Positions 35,327 through 44,460 of a DNA stretch of 64,000 nt are shown in pieces. The notes beneath the pieces are model-generated. The model was not told the DNA's origin, did not search any database, and saw only the letters and a program-made list of their open reading frames with translations. Each line of letters opens with the position of its first letter. Positions within the stretch are counted from its first letter, which is position 1. Source of the stretch: Marinobacter subterrani (lineage in GTDB: Bacteria > Pseudomonadota > Gammaproteobacteria > Pseudomonadales > Oleiphilaceae); the NCBI RefSeq assembly GCF_001045555.1, contig NZ_LFBU01000001.1:1612001-1676000 (forward strand), in the 5' to 3' direction. The translations under genes and the position numbers were made by a program.

Positions 35327-36707
35327 CCTGCTGCTCACAATGAAGCACATAGTGAACCGGCCCGCGCCGCGCTGCAACCCAGCGTTCCAGCTCCTGTCGC
35401 AAATCCTCGATAGACAACTGACGCAAAGTGCCCGCTGCTTTCCGCTCATGCCAGGCCACTTCCGCAGCCGCTCGCTGGAGCTGGATGTCGCCAAGAGACG
35501 ACTCAATGTCGTCGAGCGGTTCTTTCCTTGCCAGCGCGACCAGAGACTGGCGCCTCAACGTATCGGCCTGCCCGGCATAAGCGACGGCCTCAGTCGGCCC
35601 TCGGCGGGCAAACAGATTTAACCGCGCCGCCGCCCGATCCAACCATTGCAACATTCCGCCCGGCGTACTAACGCCCCGGCTCCGTCGCGACGACACAAAC
35701 CTGATCACCGACCCCGGAATCTGCACATTCCACTGTTTCTCAATCGCTGCCTGATGAGCAGTCAGAATCGCCTGGCGCTGGACCTTGCTTGCAACGGGCA
35801 TGTCAAAGGTGTCCAGGGATCGGCCAAGGCGATGTTGAAGCGTCGACACACCCTGACTGTTACAGGGCTCGTCCGGACCCAATAACAGAATCGGCCCCGC
35901 CCATTGCAGTGTCATGGCAGCGGCCAGGCCATCGGGCAACTCCATCAGGGCAACCAGATCGGCCGGAGACACATTATCCAGCACCAGGACCGGCCAACGT
36001 GAGCAGTCGTCCGGCGCGCACCCATCAACCCGACGCCCCGGAAGAACCGGCAAATCACTGGCCATGACCTCCGCTTCACGTCTCAGGTCCAACTCAACGT
36101 AATCCAGCTCCATCTCAGATAGAAGCGACTGCAGCCACGCCGTTTTCCCTGCGCCGCGCTCGCCGCGCACCCAGACCAGGGCTGTCGGCGAGGCTGCGAG
36201 GCTGACCGCAACATCCTCGGCAAGTTGAAGCCAGGCGACATCCGTCACCACCACAGGCGCACGCTGCACTTCGTCCAGAGGGGCTGGTTCCCGCTCTTCC
36301 GTGTGATCAGGCCAGTGGCTGACCAACTCAAGAACCGCCACATAGGCCTTTTCCTGCAAGCGCTCGGCATAGCGAGCCAGGGATTCCAGCAACTGTGACC
36401 ACCCCAGCCAAGGCGACTCTGTGGCCTCACGGGCCGCAGCAAACCAGTACATCAGTTGGGAGGAAAGCTGCCCCTCACCACCGACTTCGGTCACGATAGG
36501 CTGCTCACACTGGATGGTTCGGGTGAGTTCGTCCATATCCACCCCGCAACCCCGCAGAAAGCGAGTAATGCCAGGGCCGGAATCCAGGAGGGCAAGCAGG
36601 TAGTCTTCTACGGTAATTACGGAGCCACCACGGCGTTCAACACTTTCGCGGGCATGCAACAAAGCAGTCTGGCACTGGGGATCCAGGCATCCTTGCCAAT
36701 CTTCCAT
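35283..36707 (-). CDS. Clp_N-like plus AAA ATPase domain protein
   Basis: The start is the ATG of MEDWQGCLDPQCQTALLHAR at 36707, with GGAG seven bases upstream. The 474-residue protein begins with a ClpA/ClpB-type N-domain (LLHARESVERRGGSVITVEDYLLALL). An ATPase domain with Walker A GERGAGKTAW follows; its Walker B-like VLVLDNV lacks the usual Glu. The C-terminal part is helical. There is no second AAA ring and no ClpP loop, so it is not a normal ClpA/B/V. It may be a STAND-like or remodelling NTPase working with the small overlapping gene. Function unknown. Confidence 0.75.
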   Translation of the reverse strand: MEDWQGCLDPQCQTALLHARESVERRGGSVITVEDYLLALLDSGPGITRFLRGCGVDMDELTRTIQCEQPIVTEVGGEGQLSSQLMYWFAAAREATESPWLGWSQLLESLARYAERLQEKAYVAVLELVSHWPDHTEEREPAPLDEVQRAPVVVTDVAWLQLAEDVAVSLAASPTALVWVRGERGAGKTAWLQSLLSEMELDYVELDLRREAEVMASDLPVLPGRRVDGCAPDDCSRWPVLVLDNVSPADLVALMELPDGLAAAMTLQWAGPILLLGPDEPCNSQGVSTLQHRLGRSLDTFDMPVASKVQRQAILTAHQAAIEKQWNVQIPGSVIRFVSSRRSRGVSTPGGMLQWLDRAAARLNLFARRGPTEAVAYAGQADTLRRQSLVALARKEPLDDIESSLGDIQLQRAAAEVAWHERKAAGTLRQLSIEDLRQELERWVAARRGPVHYVLHCEQQDGETAGAGPGNLYS

Positions 36708-36805
36708 CAAACATCTCCATGTTCTGAATGCATCATCCTGATGCAAATACTGGGTTTTACGGCCGCATTATACCACTTTCAGCCTTTGGTCAGCCCGTTA
36801 CCCAC

Positions 36806-37246
36806 TTACCAGGTGCCGGTGTTTTCCATGCTGGCCCAGGGCTCTCTGGGTGACAGAGCCTCGCCTTTTTGCAGAAGTTCTATCGAAATATTGTCCGGGG
36901 TACGGATAAAGGCCATGTGGCCATCCCTTGGCGGGCGGTTAATGGTAACGCCATTGGCCTGTAGGTGCTCACACAGTGCGTAGATGTCATCAACACGATA
37001 AGCCAGATGGCCAAAATTACGGCCACCGGTGTACTCTTCCGGATCCCAGTTGTACGTAAGCTCGATCATCGGCGCCCTGTCTTCCCGGGCGCGGGCCTCA
37101 TCTCCTGGCGCTGCCAGGAACACCAGGGTGAAACGGCCCTTGTCGCTACTTTTTCGACTGATTTCAATCATTCCCAGAAGATCGCAGAAGAAATGAAGGG
37201 TCTCGTCCAGGTTGCTCACCCGGATCATGGTATGGAGATAGTGCAT
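36806..37246 (-). CDS. gloA: Lactoylglutathione lyase (glyoxalase I)
   Basis: This 146-residue metalloenzyme isomerises the methylglyoxal-glutathione adduct to S-lactoylglutathione. Two vicinal-oxygen-chelate repeats carry the metal ligands: His in [10 protein letters not shown], Glu in [10 protein letters not shown], His in NFGHLAYRV and Glu in [10 protein letters not shown]. The size fits the nickel-type bacterial enzyme. GGGAGG lies just before the ATG. Confidence 0.94.
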   Translation of the reverse strand: MHYLHTMIRVSNLDETLHFFCDLLGMIEISRKSSDKGRFTLVFLAAPGDEARAREDRAPMIELTYNWDPEEYTGGRNFGHLAYRVDDIYALCEHLQANGVTINRPPRDGHMAFIRTPDNISIELLQKGEALSPREPWASMENTGTW

Positions 37247-37321
37247 AAAGCCTCCCTCGGGACAGGATTAATCACGAATTCATCATCTTACCCTGGGCAC
37301 AGTTTACGGTATTCTGGCCGT

Positions 37322-38218
37322 ATGGATGCAAAAACAGCAAACAACCAAATCCCGGAGCTGAAAACCCCGGCCATCCGGCACCTCGCCTGGTTGTGCCGGG
37401 CGCCGCAGCTGCTGCGCTCACCGCTGACGTTTGAGCCAGCTCGCTATCTTCCGGTAGACGCGGACAAAACGCTCCGGCGATGGGATCAAAATCCTGAGAC
37501 CGCGCCGGCGCTGCTTAAAGAAGCGCCCCAGAAGCGACTGGGCTTTTATTTCGAACGGCTTTACCGGGTATTGCTGCAGGATATCCTGGGCTGGGACATT
37601 CTTCTGCAGAACCAGCAGATCCAGTCCAGTGGGCGAACCATCGGCGAACTGGATTTCGTGGTGCACAATGGCTTCGAGGATCGGATTGAGCACCACGAGA
37701 TTGCCATCAAGTTTTACCTGGGCGTTAATAAGCCGGCCGGGCCGACCTTGTGGTACGGCCCGAACGCCAAAGACCGTCTGGATCTGAAAACCGCCGGCAT
37801 GCTTCATAAACAGAGTCAGCGAACCCGCCTGCCCGAGGTTCGCACGTTGCTGGCAAACGCCGGAATCACCGGGCCGGTTACACCCCGGATTTTCATGCCG
37901 GGTTACCTTTTTTACCCCCCTGCCCAGGAAGCTGTCGCGCCAGAGCATGTTCCAGTCGATCATCTCCGTGGTCAGTGGTGCTATCTCTCGCAGGTGCGAC
38001 CCTCCGACGTTCCAGGCTGGGTGCTATTGAACAAGCCTCACTGGATTGGCCCCTGGAGACAGCCCGAGCCACCCTCTGCGCAGCCAGTGATGGCGGCGCT
38101 GAACATGATCCAGCGTTACGGTGTCCCTCTTCTTTTTGCGAAGCTCGAGCAAGACAGCGCTTCGGGACTCTGGCAGGAGACCCAGCGGCTATTTGTAGTA
38201 CCAAATAGTTGGCCCTGA
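37322..38218 (+). CDS. DUF1853 family protein
   Basis: This 298-residue protein matches DUF1853. It has RHLAWLCRAPQLL near the N-terminus, then KRLGFYFERLYRVLLQDIL and a nuclease-like GELDFVVHNG...HHEIAIKFYLG stretch. The acidic and Lys residues there (ELD, EIAIK) resemble a PD-(D/E)XK nuclease core. That resemblance is my own reading of the sequence, not an established fact for the family. The ATG at 37322 is used; the frame is open upstream across gloA on the other strand. Confidence 0.85.
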   Translation: MDAKTANNQIPELKTPAIRHLAWLCRAPQLLRSPLTFEPARYLPVDADKTLRRWDQNPETAPALLKEAPQKRLGFYFERLYRVLLQDILGWDILLQNQQIQSSGRTIGELDFVVHNGFEDRIEHHEIAIKFYLGVNKPAGPTLWYGPNAKDRLDLKTAGMLHKQSQRTRLPEVRTLLANAGITGPVTPRIFMPGYLFYPPAQEAVAPEHVPVDHLRGQWCYLSQVRPSDVPGWVLLNKPHWIGPWRQPEPPSAQPVMAALNMIQRYGVPLLFAKLEQDSASGLWQETQRLFVVPNSWP

Positions 38219-38225
38219 CAGCCCA

Positions 38226-38810
38226 TCAGGCATCAATAAGATCGCTCGCCCATCCAGGCAGTGTTTCCACAAAGGAGTGCCACTGCCCGTCCTGCCAGAC
38301 CGCAATTCGAACATAGGGGTGGTCCAGACTGGAGTTGTCGACGAGGTGGAGTTCGTCAACCAACCCGATGCATTGGCGAAGATTGGCCAGGGTTCTCGGA
38401 ATCCTGGCCTCTATCTTAGCTTCAGGGACGTTATGGCCGCCGGACTTGACCCGCGACGCTACCCGGGCCTTGTTCAGGGATGCCAGTTCCAGGTGGAAGT
38501 AAAACAGCCGGACACGAAAGCCGGCGGCTTTGGCAGCGCCAACAAAATCCACCTTGGAGGGGTGGGAAAAGACAGTTTCGAAGCAGAAGCTCTGGCGTTC
38601 TTCAAGCAGCCGGAACCGCTCCCGTTCCGCTATCAGCGCCGCCTCGTAACTGTGTTTTTCAGGCGCGTCCGGCCAGACACTGCGGGCAATGTTATCTGCA
38701 TTCACCAGAGGAATTTTCCGCCGTGCCAGGAACCGCTCATAGAAGGTTGTCTTGCCGGCACCGTTACCGCCAACCAGCAGCCAGAGCTCAGGCTGCGTTG
38801 TCACGGTCAC
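38226..38810 (-). CDS. Zeta-toxin-like kinase
   Basis: This 194-residue P-loop protein has Walker A GGNGAGKTTF (14-23), the NADNIARSVWPD motif with the zeta-type Asp, and FETVFSHPSKVDFV. An Arg-bearing lid (NKARVASRVKSGGHNVP) completes the zeta/AAA_33 layout. Zeta toxins phosphorylate UDP-GlcNAc and poison wall synthesis; related chromosomal kinases may have other substrates. It starts with GTG, six bases after GAGG, and overlaps the antitoxin-like gene by 23 bases. Confidence 0.85.
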   Translation of the reverse strand: MTVTTQPELWLLVGGNGAGKTTFYERFLARRKIPLVNADNIARSVWPDAPEKHSYEAALIAERERFRLLEERQSFCFETVFSHPSKVDFVGAAKAAGFRVRLFYFHLELASLNKARVASRVKSGGHNVPEAKIEARIPRTLANLRQCIGLVDELHLVDNSSLDHPYVRIAVWQDGQWHSFVETLPGWASDLIDA

Positions 38811-39201
38811 TCAATTCCTCAAAACGCCCGTTGCGAAACTGGCCCACTGCGCGGCTGCCATCAGGATAAACCGCCTCCAAATAGCCAGGTTTCTCGCCGG
38901 ACGCCTGATAAACCGTGCGCCCCCTGCCAATAGAACGCCCCAGGTCACCGCTTTCGCGGGCCCGATCCACCTCAGCCCAGAGGTCATCGCTGGAAACGGA
39001 CTCAGACACCACCGGCTCAACTTTCACCTGGCGAATGCCCTGGAGAATGGCAATCAGGTCTTCTGCACTCACTTCGCCGGCGACAGCTCGCCCTATCTCC
39101 GCCCAATACTCAATCTGCTTGGGCGTCGAGCGCCGATGAACCGCGCCGTCGGCTGCGGCGTGGCGGACCAGAGTGTCGTCGAGACGGACAGCGGTTGTCA
39201 T
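38788..39201 (-). CDS. ParD-like antitoxin
   Basis: This 137-residue protein has an N-terminal ParD-like segment (AVRLDDTLVRHAAADGAVHRRSTPKQIEYWAEIGRAV), as in antitoxins that are commonly found upstream of zeta-like kinases. A C-terminal part (YQASGEKPGYLEAVYPDGSRAVGQFRNG) follows. It precedes and overlaps the zeta-like gene, the usual antitoxin-first order. GGAGACCACC lies before the ATG. Confidence 0.8.
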   Translation of the reverse strand: MTTAVRLDDTLVRHAAADGAVHRRSTPKQIEYWAEIGRAVAGEVSAEDLIAILQGIRQVKVEPVVSESVSSDDLWAEVDRARESGDLGRSIGRGRTVYQASGEKPGYLEAVYPDGSRAVGQFRNGRFEELSDRDNAA

Positions 39202-39291
39202 GGTGGTCTCCTGAGTAGGGCTAAGTGTTAGTAACAGGTTACCACAGGTGTTGCAATATGCAACAAGCGAGATTTGGCTCCTCGGCAGGCA

Positions 39292-40368
39292 TTAAATTGG
39301 CCAGGCACCAGTAGGCCGCAGCTTCCGATACTCCTCCATCGAGATCTTGCCCAATTGAGGCGTCAGCTTGCAGGTTCTGCTTGCCCACGGGTATGAATTC
39401 TGGCGCTGATGCACCTTCGTCCAACCCTCTCCCTCCTTCCAGGAATCCAGATCCAGATCCCGCCAGTACCTCGGGTTCCTCCCCGACTTCCTGTCATGCT
39501 CAGCGGTTACCGGGTCCAGATGGCGGAAAGGTTCCAGGCGTGGCGTGTCGGGCAGAGGCTGGGATACATCCATGTAGAGCTGCAACATATCCCACATGGC
39601 TAATACTTCTGACTTTTCCGACTCGATGGTGCTGAAGCCGGTTTTGTTGAAGGTTTTCTGGGTGTAGCGGTGCACCAGTATCAGGCGGTAGAACACCCCG
39701 CTTTGCTGAATCACCCGCTCAATGTAGGCGTCAAATTCCACGAACGGGGCTTCAAAGAAGCGACCGCGACCAAGCGCAATGCGGACCTGACCCGTGAGGC
39801 GGTTGAATTCGCTGCATCCATCTTCAAGGGTGGCATCCAGTCTTTTGTTAATGGTGTTTTCAAAGGGCTTGAGGAGGAAGCCTATTCCGGTGCTCATTAT
39901 CCAGTTGGTTGTAGGGTATGCTATCCAGAAGGCAAATAACATCCACCCAGGTACTAGAATAAAGCCTAACCCGCCTACCAAAATGCCAGACAAATCGTAA
40001 TATCGGCCTACCGATAACACTCCCCATCCGACGATTGCCGCCCCCCCAATCACTAGTGTGAGAATCCACGTAAACGGGACAACAAAGATTAAAAATTTCA
40101 GCCCAATTTTTCCATTTAGGAACCGGATCCTTTGATGGTTCCACCACCAGTTTTTATCGCTGAATTCCGGATCGGTTTTCTCATGGTCCTGAAGTGCCTC
40201 AACATCTTGAACCGTGGCGTGATAGGGAATGACTCCCGCGTAAGTGCCGATGGGCTGGAGCTCTTCACCTATCCGTGTGCGTTTCTTCGGGCTTGCAGGC
40301 AATGGTTCAACCATACCTGCCCTGAAGGCTGTACTCTCAAAATCGATCTTCACGTCCGTATCTGTCAT
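39292..40368 (-). CDS. Divergent immunity-like membrane protein
   Basis: This 358-residue protein is the most distant member of the array. It has membrane helices at about 90-150 (LKFLIFVVPFTWILTLVIGG and VGGLGFILVPGWMLFAFWIA). After these comes a FNRLTGQVRIALG segment matching the FNRQRREV segment of its neighbours, then a soluble C-terminal half. I read it as DUF6708-like. Its start overlaps the upstream stop as ATGA, so it ends the long - strand transcript. A role as immunity to a membrane-active effector is inferred from context. Confidence 0.65.
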   Translation of the reverse strand: MTDTDVKIDFESTAFRAGMVEPLPASPKKRTRIGEELQPIGTYAGVIPYHATVQDVEALQDHEKTDPEFSDKNWWWNHQRIRFLNGKIGLKFLIFVVPFTWILTLVIGGAAIVGWGVLSVGRYYDLSGILVGGLGFILVPGWMLFAFWIAYPTTNWIMSTGIGFLLKPFENTINKRLDATLEDGCSEFNRLTGQVRIALGRGRFFEAPFVEFDAYIERVIQQSGVFYRLILVHRYTQKTFNKTGFSTIESEKSEVLAMWDMLQLYMDVSQPLPDTPRLEPFRHLDPVTAEHDRKSGRNPRYWRDLDLDSWKEGEGWTKVHQRQNSYPWASRTCKLTPQLGKISMEEYRKLRPTGAWPI

Positions 40369-41492
40369 GCAGTCATCGCAGCTTTGCCTGAAAATTCCTC
40401 ACTAACCTGAGCAAAGATCTCAGTAACCGGCTTTTGCGGATTCGCTTTTTGCAGTTCCAGCACCCGCTTGCTTTGGCGTTTCAGTTCCTCGCTGGGTTTG
40501 GCCCATTGGTCTTCCTGTAGCGGTTCGGACCACTCCGCCATGGCCTTGGGCAGTGCTTTCCGGCTCATGCGTTTGATCTTCCTGACCTCCCACTCCACCA
40601 GCCGATTCGGGATGGTCCAGAAGGTCATCAGGTGGTACAGGTACCAGCCGGTCAGGTAGAGCACTCCCCGCTTGCCGTCCCGGTATTCCTCGTGAAGGCG
40701 TTTGCGGGCATTGCGGAAAACATGGACACCCTCCCAGGGTGGATCGTCCGGGCCCTGCAGGTCCAATGGATCCTGGATCTCTTTCAGGGTATGCACTTCG
40801 TACTCCATGTATGACCGGATGGCCTCCCAGGTGCTGATGGCCTGGGGCTGGCCGTAGGTTTCAAACTCCAGGGTGTATTTCTCGCCCGTGTCCGGATGAT
40901 AGAAGCCAATCCCAAAGCCATACTGGCGCTGCACGCCATATTCGGTAACGCCCCGGGCTTCCGTCATCCACGCCACCAACTCTTCCCAGGGGACGAAAAT
41001 CGGCGTCTTCTCTCCCTCCGGCACGAAACACACTTCTCGACGTTGGCGGTTGAAGCGGGTGGGGATAATGGATTCCAGCTTCAGGTGATCTCGGTACGAG
41101 ATACCGATGCCCAACAACAAGAAGAAACTACACCCCCAAACCGCAATCCAGAATCCATAATCAAACATCTCCTAGAATACTTCGGCTGCAGTCTCCAGCT
41201 CTCTACCGTGAGCGATCGCAAGGCCCGATAAAATAAGCGGAATACCAAACGCGCCAAACAAAAAACAAAAAAAGGGCCCACCAAGCGCCATTTGCCAACC
41301 AAACACCGGCGGTGTCCCCGCTCCAAAATCCAGGTACCCGTCATTCACCTCCCCCACCGCATGGCCATGATCCACCGGCGGCAGGCCGGTTGGCAGGGGT
41401 TTGGGGGATAAAAAGGTCAGCCTGCCACTCGGAAAGGGCTCGGAACGACCCGCACGGGGCGGCTGTTCTGACTGGGCATTCTTGGGGTTCAT
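40365..41492 (-). pseudogene. Type 1 immunity-like gene broken by an amber codon
   Basis: From the ATG at 41492 (MNPKNAQSEQPPRAGRSEPF) the frame matches the type 1 paralogues at 50468-51595 and 49233-50381. It then hits a TAG at 41174-41172. The frame continues unbroken two codons later at ATG 41168 (MFDYGFWIAVWG) to the normal end. Total length is 1128 bases, exactly that of the intact paralogue at 50468-51595. This supports a nonsense mutation within one gene. The break falls between the two membrane helices; the second half (267 residues) could still be made alone. Confidence 0.8.
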
Positions 41493-41875
41493 TAAAGTCC
41501 ATCCGTTACTATGAGTGGCTGGCGGAGTCGCCACCAGGTAATCTCAGCTTTTGGTGTCTCCTGCACAGGCGTCAGGGGGTACTGAGTGTCCGGAGTCACC
41601 TTCAGCATATAAACGGCACCGGTATAGGCTCCATCTTCCTGCAATGTTTCAAGCTTGACCATCAAGCCCAGGTCCCGGGTGCGGAGGCCATGCTGGGTCT
41701 TCTCATGGGCCGGTGGCCTGAAGGCCAGTTGCAGGTGACCGGTATCGACCGACTGCTCCAGGCTACCCAGGATGGCACCGGTACAGGGTACCCAGGTTTC
41801 CGGTTGGCGGGAGAACATTCCCCTTCGCCCCGGCTGGATGCGCCATGCGGCAATTGAGGGCTTCCAGCGAACCAC
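41492..41875 (-). CDS. Orphan C-terminal tail of the 1160-aa effector
   Basis: From SIAAWRIQPGRRGMFS onward this 127-residue frame is nearly identical to residues 1040-1160 of the complete effector at 51595-55077, including the same TAATG junction with a type 1 immunity-like gene. The first six residues (from a GTG) come from the fused VgrG-tail copy. It lacks the MIX domain and all membrane helices, so it cannot act alone as a pore former. It looks like a displaced toxin tip, as in orphan CdiA or Rhs modules. Confidence 0.7.
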   Translation of the reverse strand: MVRWKPSIAAWRIQPGRRGMFSRQPETWVPCTGAILGSLEQSVDTGHLQLAFRPPAHEKTQHGLRTRDLGLMVKLETLQEDGAYTGAVYMLKVTPDTQYPLTPVQETPKAEITWWRLRQPLIVTDGL

Positions 41876-41960
41876 CGGATTTGAGATTGATGCTTGGGCC
41901 CGCCATCGTCACACCGCTCTGACCCAGTTTCAGCAGGCTGTCGCCGGCCGGTTCGGTCAT
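41763..41960 (-). pseudogene. VgrG C-terminal remnant, copy 1
   Basis: The 65-codon frame reads MTEPAGDSLLKLGQSGVTMA. This matches the VgrG tail at 55902-57974 (GGSLLKLDPSGVTLAGP) and ends after SGGS. After that the DNA is the effector tail read out of frame. It marks a recombination join between a vgrG end and an effector end. Its start overlaps the upstream stop as ATGA. Confidence 0.7.
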
Positions 41961-43210
41961 GCCAGCAACGTCTCCCCTTCCCGGGACGCCCGGTACAACG
42001 CCTCCAGCATTGCCTCGGGTGCCAGTCTGGGGTTCTTCTTGCGCAGGGATTCCAAGCGGCGGGTTTCAACCTTCAGGGCCTCGGAGGGCCCGGCCCACTG
42101 GTCTTCGGGAAGGGGCTGTGACCACTCGTGCAATTCGTCCGGGAGGCTCTTTGGTATCAGGTTGTTGACCCGCCATTCGGTGAGTTTGTGGGCCAGGTAG
42201 CGCTGGAAGAACCAGTCGGCCATCTTCTTCCACAGCCAGGCGCCCATTGGCTTTTCCCGGCGTGCCTGGCGGCAGCTTTCCTTGTAGTAGGCCAGGGTGC
42301 CGTAGTCCCGGGGGTCGGGGCAGGCTTCCGGGCCTTCTTCCATAAATCGGCGAATACTTTCCCATTGGGCCAGCCCCACGGTCTCGTGCCCCACGGCCAC
42401 AGAGGCCGCCGCCTTCGCCGTTTCCGGGTTGTCCGGGTCCGGCACGGCTAGGGTCAGCAGGGTGCGTTCGGTAAAGATCGAGGGACCGATATCCTGCTGT
42501 TTCTGGACATAGGCCACCAACTGTTCCCAGGGGTGATAAACATACTCCAGGCGGGGCTTGTGTTTCTTGTGTAGGTGCAAGCCGATGAGGATGTAGGGGA
42601 TGAAGATGAGGCTTTCAAGAAATAATGCACCCAGGCTCCAATACACGAAAGACCTCTGAAATTCATCCAGCGGGCCCTCATGAAGAAACGGCACTATAAC
42701 ACCGAAACTCGTAAAAAGATAAATGGTGTAGATCCCCACAGAAGCGTCCCTGCCCCAAAACGGGATTTTGACCTCCTTCCCCCCCACCCAACACGGCATG
42801 GCCACTTCCCGCTTCTGGCGGTTAAGCCGAATGGGGGGGCCTTCCTTGATGGACTTGTTGGTGTTGTAGTAGATCACTATGCCAAAGGGAGCGGTAAAAA
42901 ACAGGCTGCCAACGACAGCTGCAATAGTTGGCTCCCACACAAACCTATCATTGTGCAAATAAAAAGCAATCGTGACGTATACCATTGCCAAACACAGCAG
43001 GATGCACAAACTCAAGAACATCAACGACAATTCAGCCGCAAACACCAGGCTCCCACCCTGCAAATCCATCCAGACCGGGTTCTTGCGGCGTATCCAGTCC
43101 GCCGGGTCCGACGGGCGGGCGCCGGAAGCCACCGGCAGCGGGCTGAGGGCCAGCAGGTCTCCGTCGGCTGCCTTCCGGCGCTCTCCGGCTCTCAGGGGTT
43201 GCTCAGTCAT
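41957..43210 (-). CDS. Type 2 immunity-like four-helix membrane protein (c)
   Basis: This 417-residue protein has a soluble N-terminus (MTEQPLRAGERRKAADGDLL) and four hydrophobic segments at about 55-85, 90-120, 150-175 and 190-215. The RLNRQKREVAMP motif lies between helices 2 and 3, and a 190-residue soluble C-terminal domain ends the protein (EWSQPLPEDQWAGPSEALKV). The soluble parts are almost identical to the copies at 43207-44460 and 45259-46515, while the helices differ. I infer an inner-membrane immunity protein against a pore-forming T6SS effector. ATGA overlaps join it to both neighbours. Confidence 0.75.
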   Translation of the reverse strand: MTEQPLRAGERRKAADGDLLALSPLPVASGARPSDPADWIRRKNPVWMDLQGGSLVFAAELSLMFLSLCILLCLAMVYVTIAFYLHNDRFVWEPTIAAVVGSLFFTAPFGIVIYYNTNKSIKEGPPIRLNRQKREVAMPCWVGGKEVKIPFWGRDASVGIYTIYLFTSFGVIVPFLHEGPLDEFQRSFVYWSLGALFLESLIFIPYILIGLHLHKKHKPRLEYVYHPWEQLVAYVQKQQDIGPSIFTERTLLTLAVPDPDNPETAKAAASVAVGHETVGLAQWESIRRFMEEGPEACPDPRDYGTLAYYKESCRQARREKPMGAWLWKKMADWFFQRYLAHKLTEWRVNNLIPKSLPDELHEWSQPLPEDQWAGPSEALKVETRRLESLRKKNPRLAPEAMLEALYRASREGETLLA

Positions 43211-44460
43211 GCCAGCAACGTATCCCCTTCCCGGGACTCCCGGTACAACGCCTCCAGCAGCGCCTGGGGTGTCAGCTTAGGGTTCTTCTTACGCAGGGAT
43301 TCCATGCGGCGGCTTTCAACCTGCAGGGCCTCGGAAGGACTGGCCCACTGGTCTTCGGGAAGGGGCTGTGACCACTCGTGCAGCTCGTCCGGGAGGCTCC
43401 TGGGGATCAGGTTGTTGACCCGCCATTCGGTGAGCTTATGGGCCAGGTAGCGCTGGAAGAACCAGTCGCCCACCTTCTTCCACAGCCAGGCGCCCGTGGT
43501 TTTTTCCTGCCGGGCCTGACGGCAGCTTTCTTTGTAATGGGCCAGGGTGCCGTATTCCCGGGGATCGGGACAGGCCTCCGGGCCTTCCTCCATGAACCGG
43601 CGAATACTTTCCCACTGGGCCAGACCCACAGTCTCGTGCCCCACGGCCACGGAGGTCGCCGCCTTCGCCGTTTCCGGGTGGTCCGGGTCCGGCACGGCCA
43701 GGGTCAGCATCGTGCGTTCGGTAAAGATCGAGGGGCCGATATCCTGCTGTTTCTGGACATAGGCCACCAACTGCTCCCAGGGGTGATAGACGTACTCCAG
43801 GCGGGGCTTGTGTTTCTTGTGCAGGTGCAGGCCGATGAGGATGTAGGGGATGAAGATGAGGCTTTCTATGATCAACGCAGTCACGCTGACCTGAAAGTAC
43901 CTGAGATTAAAGCCCTCCAGCGGCCATTCACCCGAATAGGCAATGACCACGGCAAAAAAGGTCGCCACATACAGGATATACATGAGTGAGAACGGCTCTT
44001 TATCCCAGAGGGGAATGTTCACGTCTTTCCCCCCCACCCAGCCCGGCATGGCCACTTCCCGCTTCTGGCGGTTAAGCCGAATGGGCGGGCCCTCCTTGAT
44101 GGCCTTGTTGGTGCTGAAGTGGATGACCAGGGCGAACGGCAGACTGCAGAAGATATTGCCAACAAGCAAAAATAACGGCGGGCTCCAATTCCACGCCCCC
44201 CTGTCGAGATAAACGGCCAAGGTCATCAACAGTCCGGCAAAGATTGTCAGTAAACTTAAGCTCAAAAACATCAACGACAGTTCAGCCGCAAACACCAGGC
44301 TCCCACCCTGCAAATCCATCCAGACCGGGTTCTTGCGGCGGATCCAGTCCGCCGTGTCCGACGGGCGGACGCCGGAAGCCACCGGCAGGGGGCTGAGGGC
44401 CAGCAGGTCTCCGTCGGCTGCCTTCCGGCGCTCTCCGGCTCTCAGGGGATGATCGGTCAT
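43207..44460 (-). CDS. Type 2 immunity-like four-helix membrane protein (b)
   Basis: This 417-residue paralogue starts MTDHPLRAGERRKAADGDLL. It follows directly on an orphan copy of the second effector's tail with an ATGA overlap, the same junction as at 46512-46515. Helices 1-4 are its own (for example LLTIFAGLLMTLAVYL and MYILYVATFFAVVIAY). The DKEPFSLMY loop differs from the GRDASVGIY loop of the other two. The C-terminal domain is again nearly identical. Predicted role is immunity in the inner membrane. Confidence 0.75.
   Translation of the reverse strand: MTDHPLRAGERRKAADGDLLALSPLPVASGVRPSDTADWIRRKNPVWMDLQGGSLVFAAELSLMFLSLSLLTIFAGLLMTLAVYLDRGAWNWSPPLFLLVGNIFCSLPFALVIHFSTNKAIKEGPPIRLNRQKREVAMPGWVGGKDVNIPLWDKEPFSLMYILYVATFFAVVIAYSGEWPLEGFNLRYFQVSVTALIIESLIFIPYILIGLHLHKKHKPRLEYVYHPWEQLVAYVQKQQDIGPSIFTERTMLTLAVPDPDHPETAKAATSVAVGHETVGLAQWESIRRFMEEGPEACPDPREYGTLAHYKESCRQARQEKTTGAWLWKKVGDWFFQRYLAHKLTEWRVNNLIPRSLPDELHEWSQPLPEDQWASPSEALQVESRRMESLRKKNPKLTPQALLEALYRESREGDTLLA

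Noticed and set aside
36965..37321. N-terminal extension of the DUF1853 gene
   Set aside because: The extra 119 codons are antisense to gloA; the ATG at 37322 gives the expected family length.
40365..41168. The 267-codon frame as an independent gene
   Set aside because: It continues in the same frame as the upstream part after one TAG, and paralogues of identical total length are single genes.
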